DNA of 64,000 nt from assembly GCF_000196515.1 (NCBI RefSeq), contig NC_014248.1:744001-808000 (forward strand), given 5' to 3'. Position 1 is the first letter of the stretch. Every line of letters begins with the position of its first letter. The notes beneath the pieces are model-generated. The model was not told the DNA's origin. It searched no databases and saw only the letters and a list, made by a program, of their open reading frames with translations. A program made the translations under genes and the position numbers. This document shows, in pieces, positions 36,888 through 47,159 of this stretch. This DNA comes from 'Nostoc azollae' 0708. GTDB taxonomy: Bacteria; Cyanobacteriota; Cyanobacteriia; Cyanobacteriales; Nostocaceae.

Positions 36888-38507
36888 CTATCCTTCCTTC
36901 GACAACAACTTACCAACAGTGCAATTTTCCCGGGTAAAAGTCACCTGTGCTACACGCTGAATATCAGCAGGTGTCACTGCTGCAATATTCTCTAACTGCT
37001 TAAATAAATTCCGCCAAGAGCCGGTTTTCACTTCATATTCCAATAACTGCTGCGCCATACCCATATTGGAATCAAGACTACGTAACAAACCAGCCCGCGC
37101 TTGAGTTTTCACTCGCTGTAACTCAGTTGTGGAGACAGGCTCAGTTTTCAACTTTTCGATTTCTTTTCCCAGTGCGATTGCCAAATCATCAACTGTATGA
37201 CCTGGAGATGTGAGAGCATAAAATAAGATCAAATTGGGATATTTATCACCAGGAAACCCACTTACACCGTGAGCCGCAAGGGCTAAACTCTGCTTTTCCA
37301 CCAAAGACTTATACAATCGTGAAGTGCGCCCATCACTCAATAAACTACCAATAATGTCGTAAACTGCATTATCGGGGTGGGTGATACCTGGACGGTGATA
37401 ACCTTGGAAATACCAAGGTTGAGTAGGTAACTTTAAGGTAAATTCTCTGGGTTCAGTTTGCTTAGGTTCGGGGGTGATTTTTGCTTGGGCTTTAAGTTTA
37501 GCCGGATAACGTCCAAAGTAAACTTGTGCTAATTTTTTCACCTCATTAGGCTTAACATCACCGACAATAGCGATCACTAGATTGTTAGGAACATAATAAC
37601 TGTCAAAAAACTGCTTCACATCTTTCGGTGACAAATTGCGAATATCTTCGTCATAACCAATCACTGGTCGTCTGTAGGGATGAACTTTGAAAGCAGTATC
37701 AATAAATTTCTCAACCATCAAACCAACGGGAGAGTTTTCTACCCGCATCCGTCTTTCTTCCAAAATCACATCTTTTTCTTTATAAAACTCCCGAAATACA
37801 GGATCTAAAAATCTTTCTGACTCCAGAGACATCCACAGTTCCAACTTATTAGCCGGAAAACTGTAGAAATAACGTGTAGCTTCGGTGGAAGTATTCGCAT
37901 TTAAACCTACACCCCCCGCTTGCTCAACAATTTGCCCGATTTCGTTCTGTTTGACTAGTTTCAGTGCTTGAGATTCTAATGATTTAAACTCAGTTTCTAA
38001 CTTTGCTAAATCATCATTTTTACCTTGGGATTTAGCAGTTCTAATTTGGGTATCTAACTGTTCTAAACTTTCTAGTAGCGGTTTTTCGGCTTTGTAATCT
38101 ATTGTCCCAATACGTTTTGTCCCTTTAAAAGCCAAATGTTCTAAAAAGTGAGCTACACCTGTTTTACCATCTGATTCATCTATCCCACCCACATCAGCAT
38201 AAGTCAAAAAAGAAACCACTGGCACTTGGTGTCTTTCCAAAACAATGAACTTCAAGCCATTATCAAGGCGAAATTCTGTTAATTGCTTAACTACTTGATC
38301 TAAATATGGTTGAATTAAACTTTGGGTAGGTTCCAGTGCGATTGCAGCTTGTGGTGTTACACCCAAACAAAATATCATTACCGCCAAAGCAGTTATTAAC
38401 AAACGATGCAAAACTGGAGAGAAAGGAAATTTGTGGAATAATTGAGAGTATCTAAATTGAGACTTGTTAGTTTTACTCTTCCAGGAATCCAAAATTGAAT
38501 AATTCAT
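36888..38507 (-). CDS. M16-family zinc metalloprotease, catalytic subunit
   Basis: This 539-residue protein has a signal-like hydrophobic segment (LLITALAVMIFCLGVTPQAA, about 36-55) and the inverted zinc motif HFLEH in GVAHFLEHLAFKGT near residue 118, with the downstream Glu region in EERRMRVENSP. The second half has LLSDGRTSRLYKSLVEKQSL. It should cut peptides in the periplasm. It forms a two-gene unit with the inactive paralog. Residues about 150-195 include a Lys/Glu-rich helical insert. Confidence 0.92.
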   Translation of the reverse strand: MNYSILDSWKSKTNKSQFRYSQLFHKFPFSPVLHRLLITALAVMIFCLGVTPQAAIALEPTQSLIQPYLDQVVKQLTEFRLDNGLKFIVLERHQVPVVSFLTYADVGGIDESDGKTGVAHFLEHLAFKGTKRIGTIDYKAEKPLLESLEQLDTQIRTAKSQGKNDDLAKLETEFKSLESQALKLVKQNEIGQIVEQAGGVGLNANTSTEATRYFYSFPANKLELWMSLESERFLDPVFREFYKEKDVILEERRMRVENSPVGLMVEKFIDTAFKVHPYRRPVIGYDEDIRNLSPKDVKQFFDSYYVPNNLVIAIVGDVKPNEVKKLAQVYFGRYPAKLKAQAKITPEPKQTEPREFTLKLPTQPWYFQGYHRPGITHPDNAVYDIIGSLLSDGRTSRLYKSLVEKQSLALAAHGVSGFPGDKYPNLILFYALTSPGHTVDDLAIALGKEIEKLKTEPVSTTELQRVKTQARAGLLRSLDSNMGMAQQLLEYEVKTGSWRNLFKQLENIAAVTPADIQRVAQVTFTRENCTVGKLLSKEG

Positions 38508-38579
38508 AAACAGAGATTAAAGGAAATTGACAGTTTTTAACAAGGCAGGAGGGATAAGTAAGAATTAAGTTTGTCCCCT

Positions 38580-38616
38580 ACACCCTACACCCTATACCCT
38601 TACACCTTTACACCCT
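38580..38616. repeat. Degenerate heptamer repeat (ACACCCT)
   Basis: Successive copies of acaccct/ataccct/acacctt lie between the divergent M16 and TetR genes. This is a typical cyanobacterial low-complexity repeat. Confidence 0.8.
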
Positions 38617-38739
38617 TAAATTTGGGTTATTGAGCAGACAAAGCGTTAATCTTGTATTAAGCTTTCTGTGCTTTTCGGACTTCACGTTAGACAATATTGC
38701 TACAGTTCGTGTTCCAGAGATATAGCAATAACTACTATT

Positions 38740-39357
38740 ATGCGAGTTTTTAATTCTCCCCCACCATCAGAAGCACAGACGCGCACCCGCATTCTTCAGG
38801 CTGCACAGCGGTTATTTGCATCTCAGGGATTTGATGGTACTACTACCCGCGACTTGGCGCAAGCAGCGGGTGTGGCTGAGGGTACTCTATTTCGTCATTT
38901 CACTAATAAAAAAGCTATTCTAGTCGAAGTGGCCACAAATGGCTGGGTTGATATTCTCACAGATTTACTGACAGAGTTAAGCGAAATGGGCAGTTATAAG
39001 GCTGTAGCCCAGGTTATGCGCCGTCGGATGTGGAATTTAAGAAAAAATGCCGATATGATGCGCGTGTGCTTCATGGAGGTACAATTTCACCCAGATTTGC
39101 GCGATCGCATTCAAACAGAAGTGATCACAAAAATGACTGATGTAGCTGAAGCATTCTTCCAAACCGCTATGGATAAAGGGATCTATCGCCAAATGGATGC
39201 TAACCTAGTCGCCAAGGTATTTTTGGGAATGTTCGCTGTTGCCGGCTTTTCTGACAACACCCTCATTGAACCTAATGCATCACCTCAAGAAATGCAGCTA
39301 ATGGCTGAAGGACTGGCTGATATCTTTCTCAATGGTGTATTGGCAAAAGAATCTTAA
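38740..39357 (+). CDS. TetR/AcrR-family transcriptional regulator
   Basis: About 205 residues from the ATG at 38740 (a GTG-initiated extension to 38668 lacks conservation). The N-terminal DNA-binding domain is clear: RTRILQAAQRLFASQGFDG, TTTRDLAQAAGVAEGTLF, RHFTNKKAILVEV, the three helices of TetR proteins at about 14-60. The C-terminal ligand domain is helical and unassigned. It is divergent from the M16 protease pair, with 230 bases between, so regulation of that pair is possible but untested. Confidence 0.92.
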   Translation: MRVFNSPPPSEAQTRTRILQAAQRLFASQGFDGTTTRDLAQAAGVAEGTLFRHFTNKKAILVEVATNGWVDILTDLLTELSEMGSYKAVAQVMRRRMWNLRKNADMMRVCFMEVQFHPDLRDRIQTEVITKMTDVAEAFFQTAMDKGIYRQMDANLVAKVFLGMFAVAGFSDNTLIEPNASPQEMQLMAEGLADIFLNGVLAKES

Positions 39358-39410
39358 AAGTGAATAGGGCATGGGGCACTGGGTATGGGGTAAGAGGTTT
39401 GAATTTTGAA

Positions 39411-39887
39411 TTATTTCACTGGCTGCAATTTTGTCACTTTGAGTTGAAATTTGCCTAACCCAGTTTCTCCGAAAGACCGCACGCGAATAATGTAAGTTGC
39501 TGTTTGGGTGATGCGGGTAAACAACAGAGAATTACTTGTACCATCGGGCCCATCGTCATTTTCTGCCACTGTTGAACCATTGGGTGATAACAGAGTAATA
39601 ATGCTGTCAAAGTTATCAGAAGACAAATCAATAGCTAAATTATCACCTTTGGTTAATTTCATGGTATAATCACGGGCGAATCCTCCTTGACCTGTGGGAA
39701 TATCTTGGTCTGATAATGTATCTTTAATTTCCGTACTTCCATTAATAGGAAGTGGCTTATATAAGTTACTGCTGTTAATAATAGTATTTTTTTGAGCAAA
39801 GACTGTATTGATAGATATCCCCATCGTCAGCAACGTGACAGGAAAGATAATAATTTTTCCCAAAGCCGCAACAAAAGCTTTATTCAT
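39411..39887 (-). CDS. Secreted PPC-domain protein
   Basis: 158 residues: an N-terminal signal-like segment (IIFPVTLLTMGISINTVFA, about 12-30) followed by a single PPC (pre-peptidase C-terminal) beta-sandwich with FARDYTMKLTKGDNLAIDL, SDNFDSIITLLSPNG, AENDDGPDGTSNSLL and GKFQLKVTKL. PPC domains usually accompany secreted peptidases; here it stands alone, as often seen in cyanobacteria. Function unknown; periplasmic or extracellular. Confidence 0.82.
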   Translation of the reverse strand: MNKAFVAALGKIIIFPVTLLTMGISINTVFAQKNTIINSSNLYKPLPINGSTEIKDTLSDQDIPTGQGGFARDYTMKLTKGDNLAIDLSSDNFDSIITLLSPNGSTVAENDDGPDGTSNSLLFTRITQTATYIIRVRSFGETGLGKFQLKVTKLQPVK

Positions 39888-39976
39888 AATTTGATACAGT
39901 TTTCCCTCAAATACAGGGTAATCTTCCTAATTATAGGTTTCCCAATTGGAAATTGCCCATAAACTTGAGGCTGAAT

Positions 39977-40640
39977 CTATTGTGAACTATTTGTGGCAAC
40001 AGCAGCTAAACCAAGTACAGAAATGCTACTTTGATGAACTGTGTAAACAGCAGATTCGCCAATTGCATCTGTGGTATAAATATCATCCACTAACAGCACT
40101 GGTGCATCTGGGTGACGACAGCTAAAATCTTGTCCTATGGAAAAAGCATCGGCTAGGTTTTGTTCTCGGTCAGACCCGGGCCCACTAAACTGGGCCTTAG
40201 TTTCTTTAATTCTCGCTAAAACATTTGCTTTTAACTTTCAACCCGTTCTTTGGCAGGAACCTTCAGCTATGAGTGTGGCTTGGTTGTAACCTCGTTCTTT
40301 GAGTTTTTTGGTGTGGAGTAGTATGACTATGACTACAGGTTTTTTATTTAATTGAGGAGTATTTAAGAACCATGCTACTCCCAAAGGAGTACCTAAAACT
40401 CGCCCAATTTCCGGCTGGTTTTCATATTTCATCACTGCGATCACTCTTTTCAATAAACCTCCATAACTTCCCCAACCAAAAACTGGTAATGGTTGTTGCC
40501 ATAAAAAATAGTTAGGATTTTTCAAGTAACAGGGTTGGAGTTGTTTAGTACAATTTTCAAAAATCCCTCCGTGTGTAATGAGCTAACAGATAGGTCAGTT
40601 GCTTTGTAAAAAAAGATTGAGTAAATTTTTGAATATACTC
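39977..40640 (-). pseudogene. ComF-family phosphoribosyltransferase pseudogene
   Basis: The segment KNPNYFLWQQPLPVFGWGSY, GLLKRVIAVMKYENQPEIGR, LHTKKLKERGYNQATLIAE, then after a frame change KANVLARIKETKAQFSG and DAPVLLVDDIYTTDAIGESA is the ComF order, ending in the PRPP-binding VDDIYTT motif. The N-terminal zinc-ribbon part is shattered and there is a frameshift near 40240, so the gene is dead. ComF is involved in natural DNA uptake. Confidence 0.82.
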
Positions 40641-40689
40641 CCAAACCCTGAGACTGACTATTATTCTATATATTCCTGATGTTTTGTAG

Positions 40690-40747
40690 TGAATCGTTGG
40701 TTACTGTCAACCCACCAAACCCAGATATGTGTATCAAGTATAATCAT
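40690..40747 (-). pseudogene. VapC PIN-domain toxin, N-terminal stub
   Basis: From the ATG at 40747 only about 20 codons of a PIN toxin remain (MIILDTHIWVWWVDSNQ). The first catalytic Asp is in LDTHIW; the rest of the gene is gone. Its ATG overlaps the antitoxin stop as ATGA, the usual arrangement. Confidence 0.65.
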
Positions 40748-40982
40748 TGCAAAACTTCCCAATCTTCTAAAGCGACGGGTTTTGTAGGGTCATCATAACG
40801 GACTACTCTCCCGCGCATTTTTTTCTGGTTGGGTAGGTAGTGCTTCTTGAGTCTGTGGAGTTTTAGCTTCGAGAATAATAACCTCTAATCCTTCCCCTGC
40901 ATGAAAAGTTAGGTAAACACCGCCCCGCAATATCAAGGTTACATCTTTCAGTTAAAACAGCTTCTACTTTGTGAGCGCTCAT
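40744..40982 (-). pseudogene. VapB-type antitoxin remnant
   Basis: It starts MSAHKVEAVLTE and, after frameshifts, reads GEGLEVIILEAKTPQTQEAL and VRYDDPTKPVALEDWEVLQ. It overlaps the toxin stub. Frameshifts near 40935 and 40820 disable it. Confidence 0.6.
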
Positions 40983-41061
40983 CTTGCTACTCCTATTTTT
41001 TACTTAATGGAGAGATAAAAAGAGAACTTCAGTCCCCTAAATATATTTCACATAAATGGGA

Positions 41062-41499
41062 TCACACCTTTTTGTTTCCACACCAGTGGTGGGGATATAG
41101 TTGGACTGGTTCTTTCAATATAGTGGCTGTTTCAATCCAAATTTGCTCAAAGCCATGTTTAGCGTTCGCTAATTCTATTTGTTCTAATCAATACTTCCCT
41201 AAACCTAAATCCCACATATTTGGTAATAGATACACTTTGGGTATTCCTAAAGCTTTTTCACCCCGGTTAATAGGATAATATGCCCCCGTACCTACTATTT
41301 AAGTTTGGTGTTCAATTACCCAAAACTCGCCCCCAGGTTCTATGTAATATTGTGCGATTTCTAACATATCTCTATCTGCCCTGTCAGGTTCCCAACCCAA
41401 ACCATATTCTGATAATACATAACTAATTACAGATGCTGCTCGTGTACAGTCTTTGGGTTCCCAATCACGAATTACAAAATCTTGTTAATAATGTTTCAT
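41062..41499 (-). pseudogene. GNAT-family acetyltransferase pseudogene
   Basis: One frame from the ATG at 41499 reads DFVIRDWEPKDCTRAASVI, EPGGEFWVIEHQT, stop, IVGTGAYYPINRGEKALGI, KVYLLPNMWDLGLGKY, stop, LEQIELANAKHGFEQIWIET. The strand/helix order and the RGEKA region fit GNAT enzymes. In-frame stops after codon 4, within the central strand and before the acetyl-CoA helix make it a pseudogene. Confidence 0.75.
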
Positions 41500-41657
41500 T
41501 ACTTACTTTACTTAATTTTCTATAAGAAAAGTATAGCCCACACATTAAAGCTACTATAAATCAAAATTCCTTCTTCTCAAGAGTTGCATATGCATATATT
41601 AAAATAATTGATACACTTGTTCTTTGAGCCTCTCTCAAGAGTTAAGCAGCGCCCATA

Positions 41658-44600
41658 ATGGTGCATATCAAGCGCGTTGAACTTACAAACTTCAAATCCT
41701 TCGGCGGTACTACTTCTGTCCCTTTACTGCCGGGGTGTACTGTCATATCTGGACCCAATGGTTCTGGTAAATCAAATATTCTCGATGGTTTGCTGTTTTG
41801 TTTGGGACTAGCTAGTTCTAAGGGAATGCGGGCTGAACGTTTACCAGATTTGGTGAATAATGCCCAAAAGCATAAGGGGCGTTCCTCCTTGGAAGCCAGT
41901 GTGACAGTGACCTTTGATTTATCAGATATTGTCTTATGCAGAAAGCCAGAGGGGGAGAGGGAGGAAGTAAAGGAAGTAGAGGAAGCAGGGGAAACAGGAG
42001 ATATTGGGGAGGAAGAGGACAATAATTCCCAGTCCCCAGTCCCCAGTCCCCAGTCCCCAAAAGAATGGAGTGTTACTAGACGCTTAAGGGTGACACAGCA
42101 AGGAACTTATACGTCCAATTATTATATTAATGGTGTTTCTTGCACTCTGACTGAATTGCATGAGCAATTACAGGAACTGCGGGTTTATCCTGAAGGGTAT
42201 AATGTGGTGTTGCAGGGTGATGTAACTAGCATTATCTCGATGAATGCGCGGGAACGTCGGGAAATTATTGATGAGTTGGCTGGGGTAGCGGCTTATGATC
42301 GGAAGATTATTCAAGCTAAGTCAACTTTGGATAAGGTGAAGGAAAGGGAAGACAGTTGTCGGATTATTGAGACTGAGTTAATTGTACAGCGCGATCGCTT
42401 GGGTCAAGAGAAGGCTAAGGCAGAAAGATATCAAAAGTTACGGACGGAATTTGTTCATAAGCAGTCTTGGCAAACTGTGTTATCCTACCGTTCTCTCCAA
42501 GTACAGCACGAAAAGTTAACAGCACAAATTCAAGCTGGTGAACAATCTTTTACGGATTTTACCAATCAACTTCACACTGTTAACTCGGATATTTCTCAAA
42601 AAACTCTTGAACTTGAGGAACTCAATTCTCGTGTCAAAGCTTTGGGGGAAGAGGAACTTTTAGCGGTTCAGTCTAACCTCGCTATTCACGAAGTAGAACG
42701 CAAGGAATTTCAACGTCAGCAGCGCGATTTAGAAACGGCTTTAAAAGAATCTGCAAGACGTTTGATGCAAACTCAGGAAGGAATTCAACAATATCAAGTT
42801 TCTCTGTCACAAGCTATTGAACAACAAGATGTAGAAACTGCACAGGTAATATCGTTTAAACAACAACGAAATGAGACGCAACAAGCTTTAGAAGCTTCTC
42901 GTCAAGCGGTAGCTGAGATTGCTTCGGCTTCAGAAGCTTGGGTAAAACAACAAACTGTGTTAAATCGCCAAATTGAAACTTTACTGCAAACTCTCGAACC
43001 TCAACGAACTGAACAAGCACAACTGGAAGAAAGAAATACTCAGTTAAAGCAACTTATTCATGAACAATCCGAACTAATTGCCACTTTAGAACCGGAATTG
43101 GCAGACAAGCAAGTTGAATGTAATCAACTGGAAACGGAATTTAATGCTTCTACCGTGCCTATTCAAAATTTAGCTGAAAATCTGGCGGCGACGGAACAAG
43201 AGTTACAAATTCAACAGGAAACTCAAAAGCGACTTTTGCAAGAACAACGGGAAAAACAACGCCAGTTAGATAAATTGGAAGCCCAAGCCCAAGCACAGCA
43301 GGAAGTTCAGGGTACACAAGCGAGTAAGATAATTATTCAATCTGGTTTACCTGGTTTGTGTGGGTTGGTGGTACACCTTGCTAAGGTGGAATACCGCCAT
43401 CATTTGGCTTTGGAAACTGCGGCGGGTGCGCGTTTGGGACATATTGTGGTGGAAGATGACAGAGTGGCATCTGCGGGGATTGAGTTGTTAAAACAAAAAC
43501 GCGTGGGGAGAGCAACTTTTTTACCTTTGAATAAAATTCAAGCTCCAAAATTTACCCCAGATTTAACTTTGCGTTATGCGGATGGGTTTGTTGAATATGC
43601 TATGAATTTGGTAGAGTGTGATCGCCGTTATCAAGAAGTATTTAAGTATGTATTTGGTAATACGGTAGTTTTTACCACTTTAGAACAAGCCAGAAAACAA
43701 ATCGGTCTTTATCGTATTGTCACCCTAGATGGTGAATTATTAGAAACCAGCGGTGCAATGACAGGAGGAAGCAATACTCAGCGTTCAGCGTTAAAATTTG
43801 GCATAGGTGAAGCAAAGGAATCGGAAGAAGTATCCAGTTTAAAGACAAGATTGGCAGATATTGACCGCGTTTTAGATCGTTGTCTAGAAGCAATCTCTAA
43901 TTTATCTAGCTACAGTAAGAAACTTTCCCAAGAATTTATAGAAGAACGTCAAGCACGACTGGAACAGCAGTTACGTTTAGAACAGTTAGAGAAAGATATC
44001 AAGACTCTAACCGCGCAAGTAGAAACTGCACGCTGTCAATTATCCCAAAACACCGAAAAAGTTACCACTGCACAAACTCGTCTGGAAATTTTAAATCGGG
44101 AACTACCAGGTTTAGAAAATCAATTGCAACAATTAAGACATACTTTGTCAGAGTTGGAATCGTCTCAAACTTCTAGCGAATGGCAACAAATCCAAGCAGT
44201 AATTAAAACTCAGGAGCAACAATTACAAGGAAAAGAAACCGCTTTAAGGGATGCACAAGAACAATTGAAGAGTTTAGAAAATCAACAACAACGTTTACAA
44301 GAAAAAACACAAGAAGCTCAGACGCGAGTTATTGAATATCAACAAGAACAGACAACAGTTAACAATCAACTCGCAACAGTTACTAGTCAATTGACAGAAC
44401 TGAATAGCCAAATTACAGCCATTCAAGCCGATTTGAAGCAATTAGAAGAGAACTTAGGAGAAGAGAAAAAGAAACGGGATATAACGGAAACAGGAGTGCG
44501 AGCCCTCCTCCTGCGACAACAAAAATTACAATGGGAATTAGAGAAACTGCAAGAAACCCAAGAAAAACGGAGAGAAGACCTAACCGCATTACAAACTCAA

Positions 44601-45311
44601 TTTCGGGATTTAGGCGCAGAATTACCCAATCCCCTGCCAGAAGTTCCTGCTCAAGTTGAATTAGAAGAATTGCAACAAGAATTGAGAAGTCTAGCCAAAC
44701 GCTTACAGACAATGGAACCCGTCAATATGCTGGCATTGGAAGACTATGATAAAGTCCAAAATCGTCTCCAGGAACTGACTGATAAGTTACACACCCTAGA
44801 AGCAGAACGGACAGAACTATTATTAAGAATTGAAAACTTTACCAGCTTACGTCAAATCGCCTTTAAAGAAGCCTTCGACGCAGTAAACGAAAACTTCCAA
44901 TCAATTTTCGCCACCCTTTCCGACGGTGACGGATACCTCCAACTGGATAATATAGAAGATCCCTTTAACAGCGGTTTAAACCTAGTCGCACACCCCAAAG
45001 GTAAACCAGTACAGCGTCTTGCTTCCATGTCTGGTGGAGAAAAATCCTTAACAGCATTAAGTTTTATTTTTTCCCTACAACGCTATCGTCCCAGCCCATT
45101 TTACGCCTTTGACGAAGTTGATATGTTTTTAGATGGAGCAAACGTCGAACGATTAGCTAAAATGATTAAACAACAGGCACAACAAGCACAGTTTATTGTT
45201 GTGAGTTTACGTCGTCCGATGATACAATCGGCCGAGCGCACAATTGGCGTTACTCAAGCCAGAGGAGCCTATACCCAAGTATTGGGTATTAAGTTACAAT
45301 CCTCTAGTTAA
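41658..45311 (+). CDS. smc: Chromosome segregation protein SMC
   Basis: This 1217-residue SMC has Walker A SGPNGSGKSNILDGLLFCLG near residues 31-50, a long coiled coil, a hinge at about 570-690 (GLCGLVVHLAKVEYRHHLAL, then SGAMTGGS), a returning coiled coil, and the C-terminal signature LASMSGGEKSLTALSFIF with Walker B PFYAFDEVDMFLDGANV. It is the ATPase of the bacterial condensin that organises chromosomes. At about residues 98-135 a Glu-rich stretch and SPVPSPQSPKEW interrupt the N-terminal head; the DNA there is a tandem ccccagt repeat, so an intergenic-type repeat has been absorbed in frame. Confidence 0.96.
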   Translation: MVHIKRVELTNFKSFGGTTSVPLLPGCTVISGPNGSGKSNILDGLLFCLGLASSKGMRAERLPDLVNNAQKHKGRSSLEASVTVTFDLSDIVLCRKPEGEREEVKEVEEAGETGDIGEEEDNNSQSPVPSPQSPKEWSVTRRLRVTQQGTYTSNYYINGVSCTLTELHEQLQELRVYPEGYNVVLQGDVTSIISMNARERREIIDELAGVAAYDRKIIQAKSTLDKVKEREDSCRIIETELIVQRDRLGQEKAKAERYQKLRTEFVHKQSWQTVLSYRSLQVQHEKLTAQIQAGEQSFTDFTNQLHTVNSDISQKTLELEELNSRVKALGEEELLAVQSNLAIHEVERKEFQRQQRDLETALKESARRLMQTQEGIQQYQVSLSQAIEQQDVETAQVISFKQQRNETQQALEASRQAVAEIASASEAWVKQQTVLNRQIETLLQTLEPQRTEQAQLEERNTQLKQLIHEQSELIATLEPELADKQVECNQLETEFNASTVPIQNLAENLAATEQELQIQQETQKRLLQEQREKQRQLDKLEAQAQAQQEVQGTQASKIIIQSGLPGLCGLVVHLAKVEYRHHLALETAAGARLGHIVVEDDRVASAGIELLKQKRVGRATFLPLNKIQAPKFTPDLTLRYADGFVEYAMNLVECDRRYQEVFKYVFGNTVVFTTLEQARKQIGLYRIVTLDGELLETSGAMTGGSNTQRSALKFGIGEAKESEEVSSLKTRLADIDRVLDRCLEAISNLSSYSKKLSQEFIEERQARLEQQLRLEQLEKDIKTLTAQVETARCQLSQNTEKVTTAQTRLEILNRELPGLENQLQQLRHTLSELESSQTSSEWQQIQAVIKTQEQQLQGKETALRDAQEQLKSLENQQQRLQEKTQEAQTRVIEYQQEQTTVNNQLATVTSQLTELNSQITAIQADLKQLEENLGEEKKKRDITETGVRALLLRQQKLQWELEKLQETQEKRREDLTALQTQFRDLGAELPNPLPEVPAQVELEELQQELRSLAKRLQTMEPVNMLALEDYDKVQNRLQELTDKLHTLEAERTELLLRIENFTSLRQIAFKEAFDAVNENFQSIFATLSDGDGYLQLDNIEDPFNSGLNLVAHPKGKPVQRLASMSGGEKSLTALSFIFSLQRYRPSPFYAFDEVDMFLDGANVERLAKMIKQQAQQAQFIVVSLRRPMIQSAERTIGVTQARGAYTQVLGIKLQSSS

Positions 45312-45438
45312 AGGGAACAGCAAATACGTAACAGGTAAGAAGTCTACCAATTACCAATTACTAATTACCAATCCCCTTGAGTATCTGTTAAAAATGGTTT
45401 ATAGATAAACTGGATTCGAGATCAGGACTCCGTATAGA

Positions 45439-46428
45439 ATGACCTCTGAACAAGTTATTAGACGTTCCGATATATTAAACACTCAGGTAATCACCCGCGA
45501 CAATGGCAAGCGGTTAGGCATTGTCAGTCAAGTCTGGGTTGATATTGATCAAAGAGAGGTTGTGGCGCTTAGTTTACGAGACAGCCTGATCTCTATTTCT
45601 GGGCTACCTCGCCAAATGTATCTCAATAGCATCAACCAAATCGGTGATGTCATCCTCGTGGATAACGAAGATGTGATTGAAGATATTGAAGTTGAAGCCC
45701 TCAGCAACCTGATCAACTGGGAAGTTATCACGGAAACTGGGGAAGTATTAGGGAAAGTAAGGGGCTTTAAGTTTAATGGAGACACAGGAAAAATTTACTC
45801 CCTCGTCATAGCATCTTTGGGATTACCTCAAATACCCGACCAATTTTTGAGTACCTACGAAATCTCAATAGATGAAGTTGTCAGCACTGGACCAAGTCGG
45901 TTAATTGTCTTTGAAGGTGCAGAAGAACGAGTTAACCAGTTAACAGTCGGTGTTCTAGAACGACTGGGTATTGGTAAAGCACCTTGGGAAAGAGACCCAG
46001 AAGAAGAATATGGCTATTCTGCTCCGCGTGTAGTTGCCCCACCCAATCAGTTACCCAGCGGAGTACCATTACAACCACCTAAGCCCAAAGTACGTGCTCC
46101 TGAACCTGTTGGAGAGGAAGAGGAGGAATGGACAGAAGATTATATGGAAGAAGAAAGACCACACCGACGAGTTATGCCAGCCCGTTCCTACGAATCAATT
46201 CAATATGAAGAGGACGAAGAAGATAATTGGAGTGAAGCGACAGGTAGAGATAGGTATCAAGTCCCACTAAGATACCCACCTCAACCTTCTAACAAGGGAT
46301 ACTCAGACGATTACGACGATTATGACGATGTAGAAGGTGATGCTTGGGAAGATGCACCTAAGCCTGTGAATATTCCCAAAAAGGTGAAGGAAAGACAGCC
46401 AGAATACGAAGAAGAAGGCGGATATTAA
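45439..46428 (+). CDS. PRC-barrel domain protein with acidic tail
   Basis: These 329 residues include two PRC-barrel-like domains at about 7-80 (RRSDILNTQVITRDNGKRLG) and 90-165 (WEVITETGEVLGKVRGFKFN). A disordered acidic tail with repeated Glu/Asp/Tyr runs (DDYDDYDDVEGDAWED) completes it. PRC barrels mediate protein or RNA contacts (RimM, photosynthetic reaction centre H). The exact role is unknown; it is conserved downstream of smc-like genes only by my recollection. Intact, with an ATG start and no overlap. Confidence 0.85.
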   Translation: MTSEQVIRRSDILNTQVITRDNGKRLGIVSQVWVDIDQREVVALSLRDSLISISGLPRQMYLNSINQIGDVILVDNEDVIEDIEVEALSNLINWEVITETGEVLGKVRGFKFNGDTGKIYSLVIASLGLPQIPDQFLSTYEISIDEVVSTGPSRLIVFEGAEERVNQLTVGVLERLGIGKAPWERDPEEEYGYSAPRVVAPPNQLPSGVPLQPPKPKVRAPEPVGEEEEEWTEDYMEEERPHRRVMPARSYESIQYEEDEEDNWSEATGRDRYQVPLRYPPQPSNKGYSDDYDDYDDVEGDAWEDAPKPVNIPKKVKERQPEYEEEGGY

Positions 46429-47159
46429 GTTTATTTAACCCCCACTACCATGAGTCAGAGGAGGTTTTTATAAGAAAAGTTAAAAGTGAAATGCTTGCTG
46501 TGAATTAGCTTTGGTGTTTTGGAAAATCCTAACTAGGGCTTGCTAGGAAAGTTATTTGTGACGATTAGGAGTCAGGAGTCAGGAGGAAGAAGAGGAGGAT
46601 TTAGAATAAAAGAAAGGTGTGTCAAGAAATACAAACCATATTCCGCACCCACAACTATCACACCCCAATAAAAGGGATGTATTTAGTACATGAAAACTAA
46701 TTACAGAGATAATTCACTAGAATTTATTGGAGCTAAATAGGAATGAATACTATTATTAAGTTTAGATGTTGTTTTAATAAACACGACTAAGTAAAAAATT
46801 TTGGTTCTTAGGTTTTTTTTATGGAAAACCTGGTTTAAAGTCATTAGACCTCTTAGAGAATTATTAATTTCATGTTATAAAAGGGGTTTGTCTTTATTTT
46901 AGCCAGAAGTTAGAGTTACAGGGTTATGTTTGAATTAGCGGGCACAAAGAATACCAAAAACACATAAATAAAATATATAACCCTTTATTATATCACAGAA
47001 ACGTCAGGATAGGAAAAATCTAACTTAAAGAAATTATCAGAGAAAATAAAAAAAGCCTTGATAAATACTCAGAGCTAAGTTAAAAACTATCACGATAAAA
47101 ATTTCCTTGTGCTGCTGACGCTAGAAAGGAATTAAGCAAAATAAGTAAAGAATTTATTT
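46429..47159. other. Intergenic, no gene recognised
   Basis: AT-rich DNA with a dispersed repeat (gattaggagtcaggagtcagg) near 46564. The last 300 bases may be eroded 5' parts of the IS1634 remnant, but no motif could be confirmed. Confidence 0.5.
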
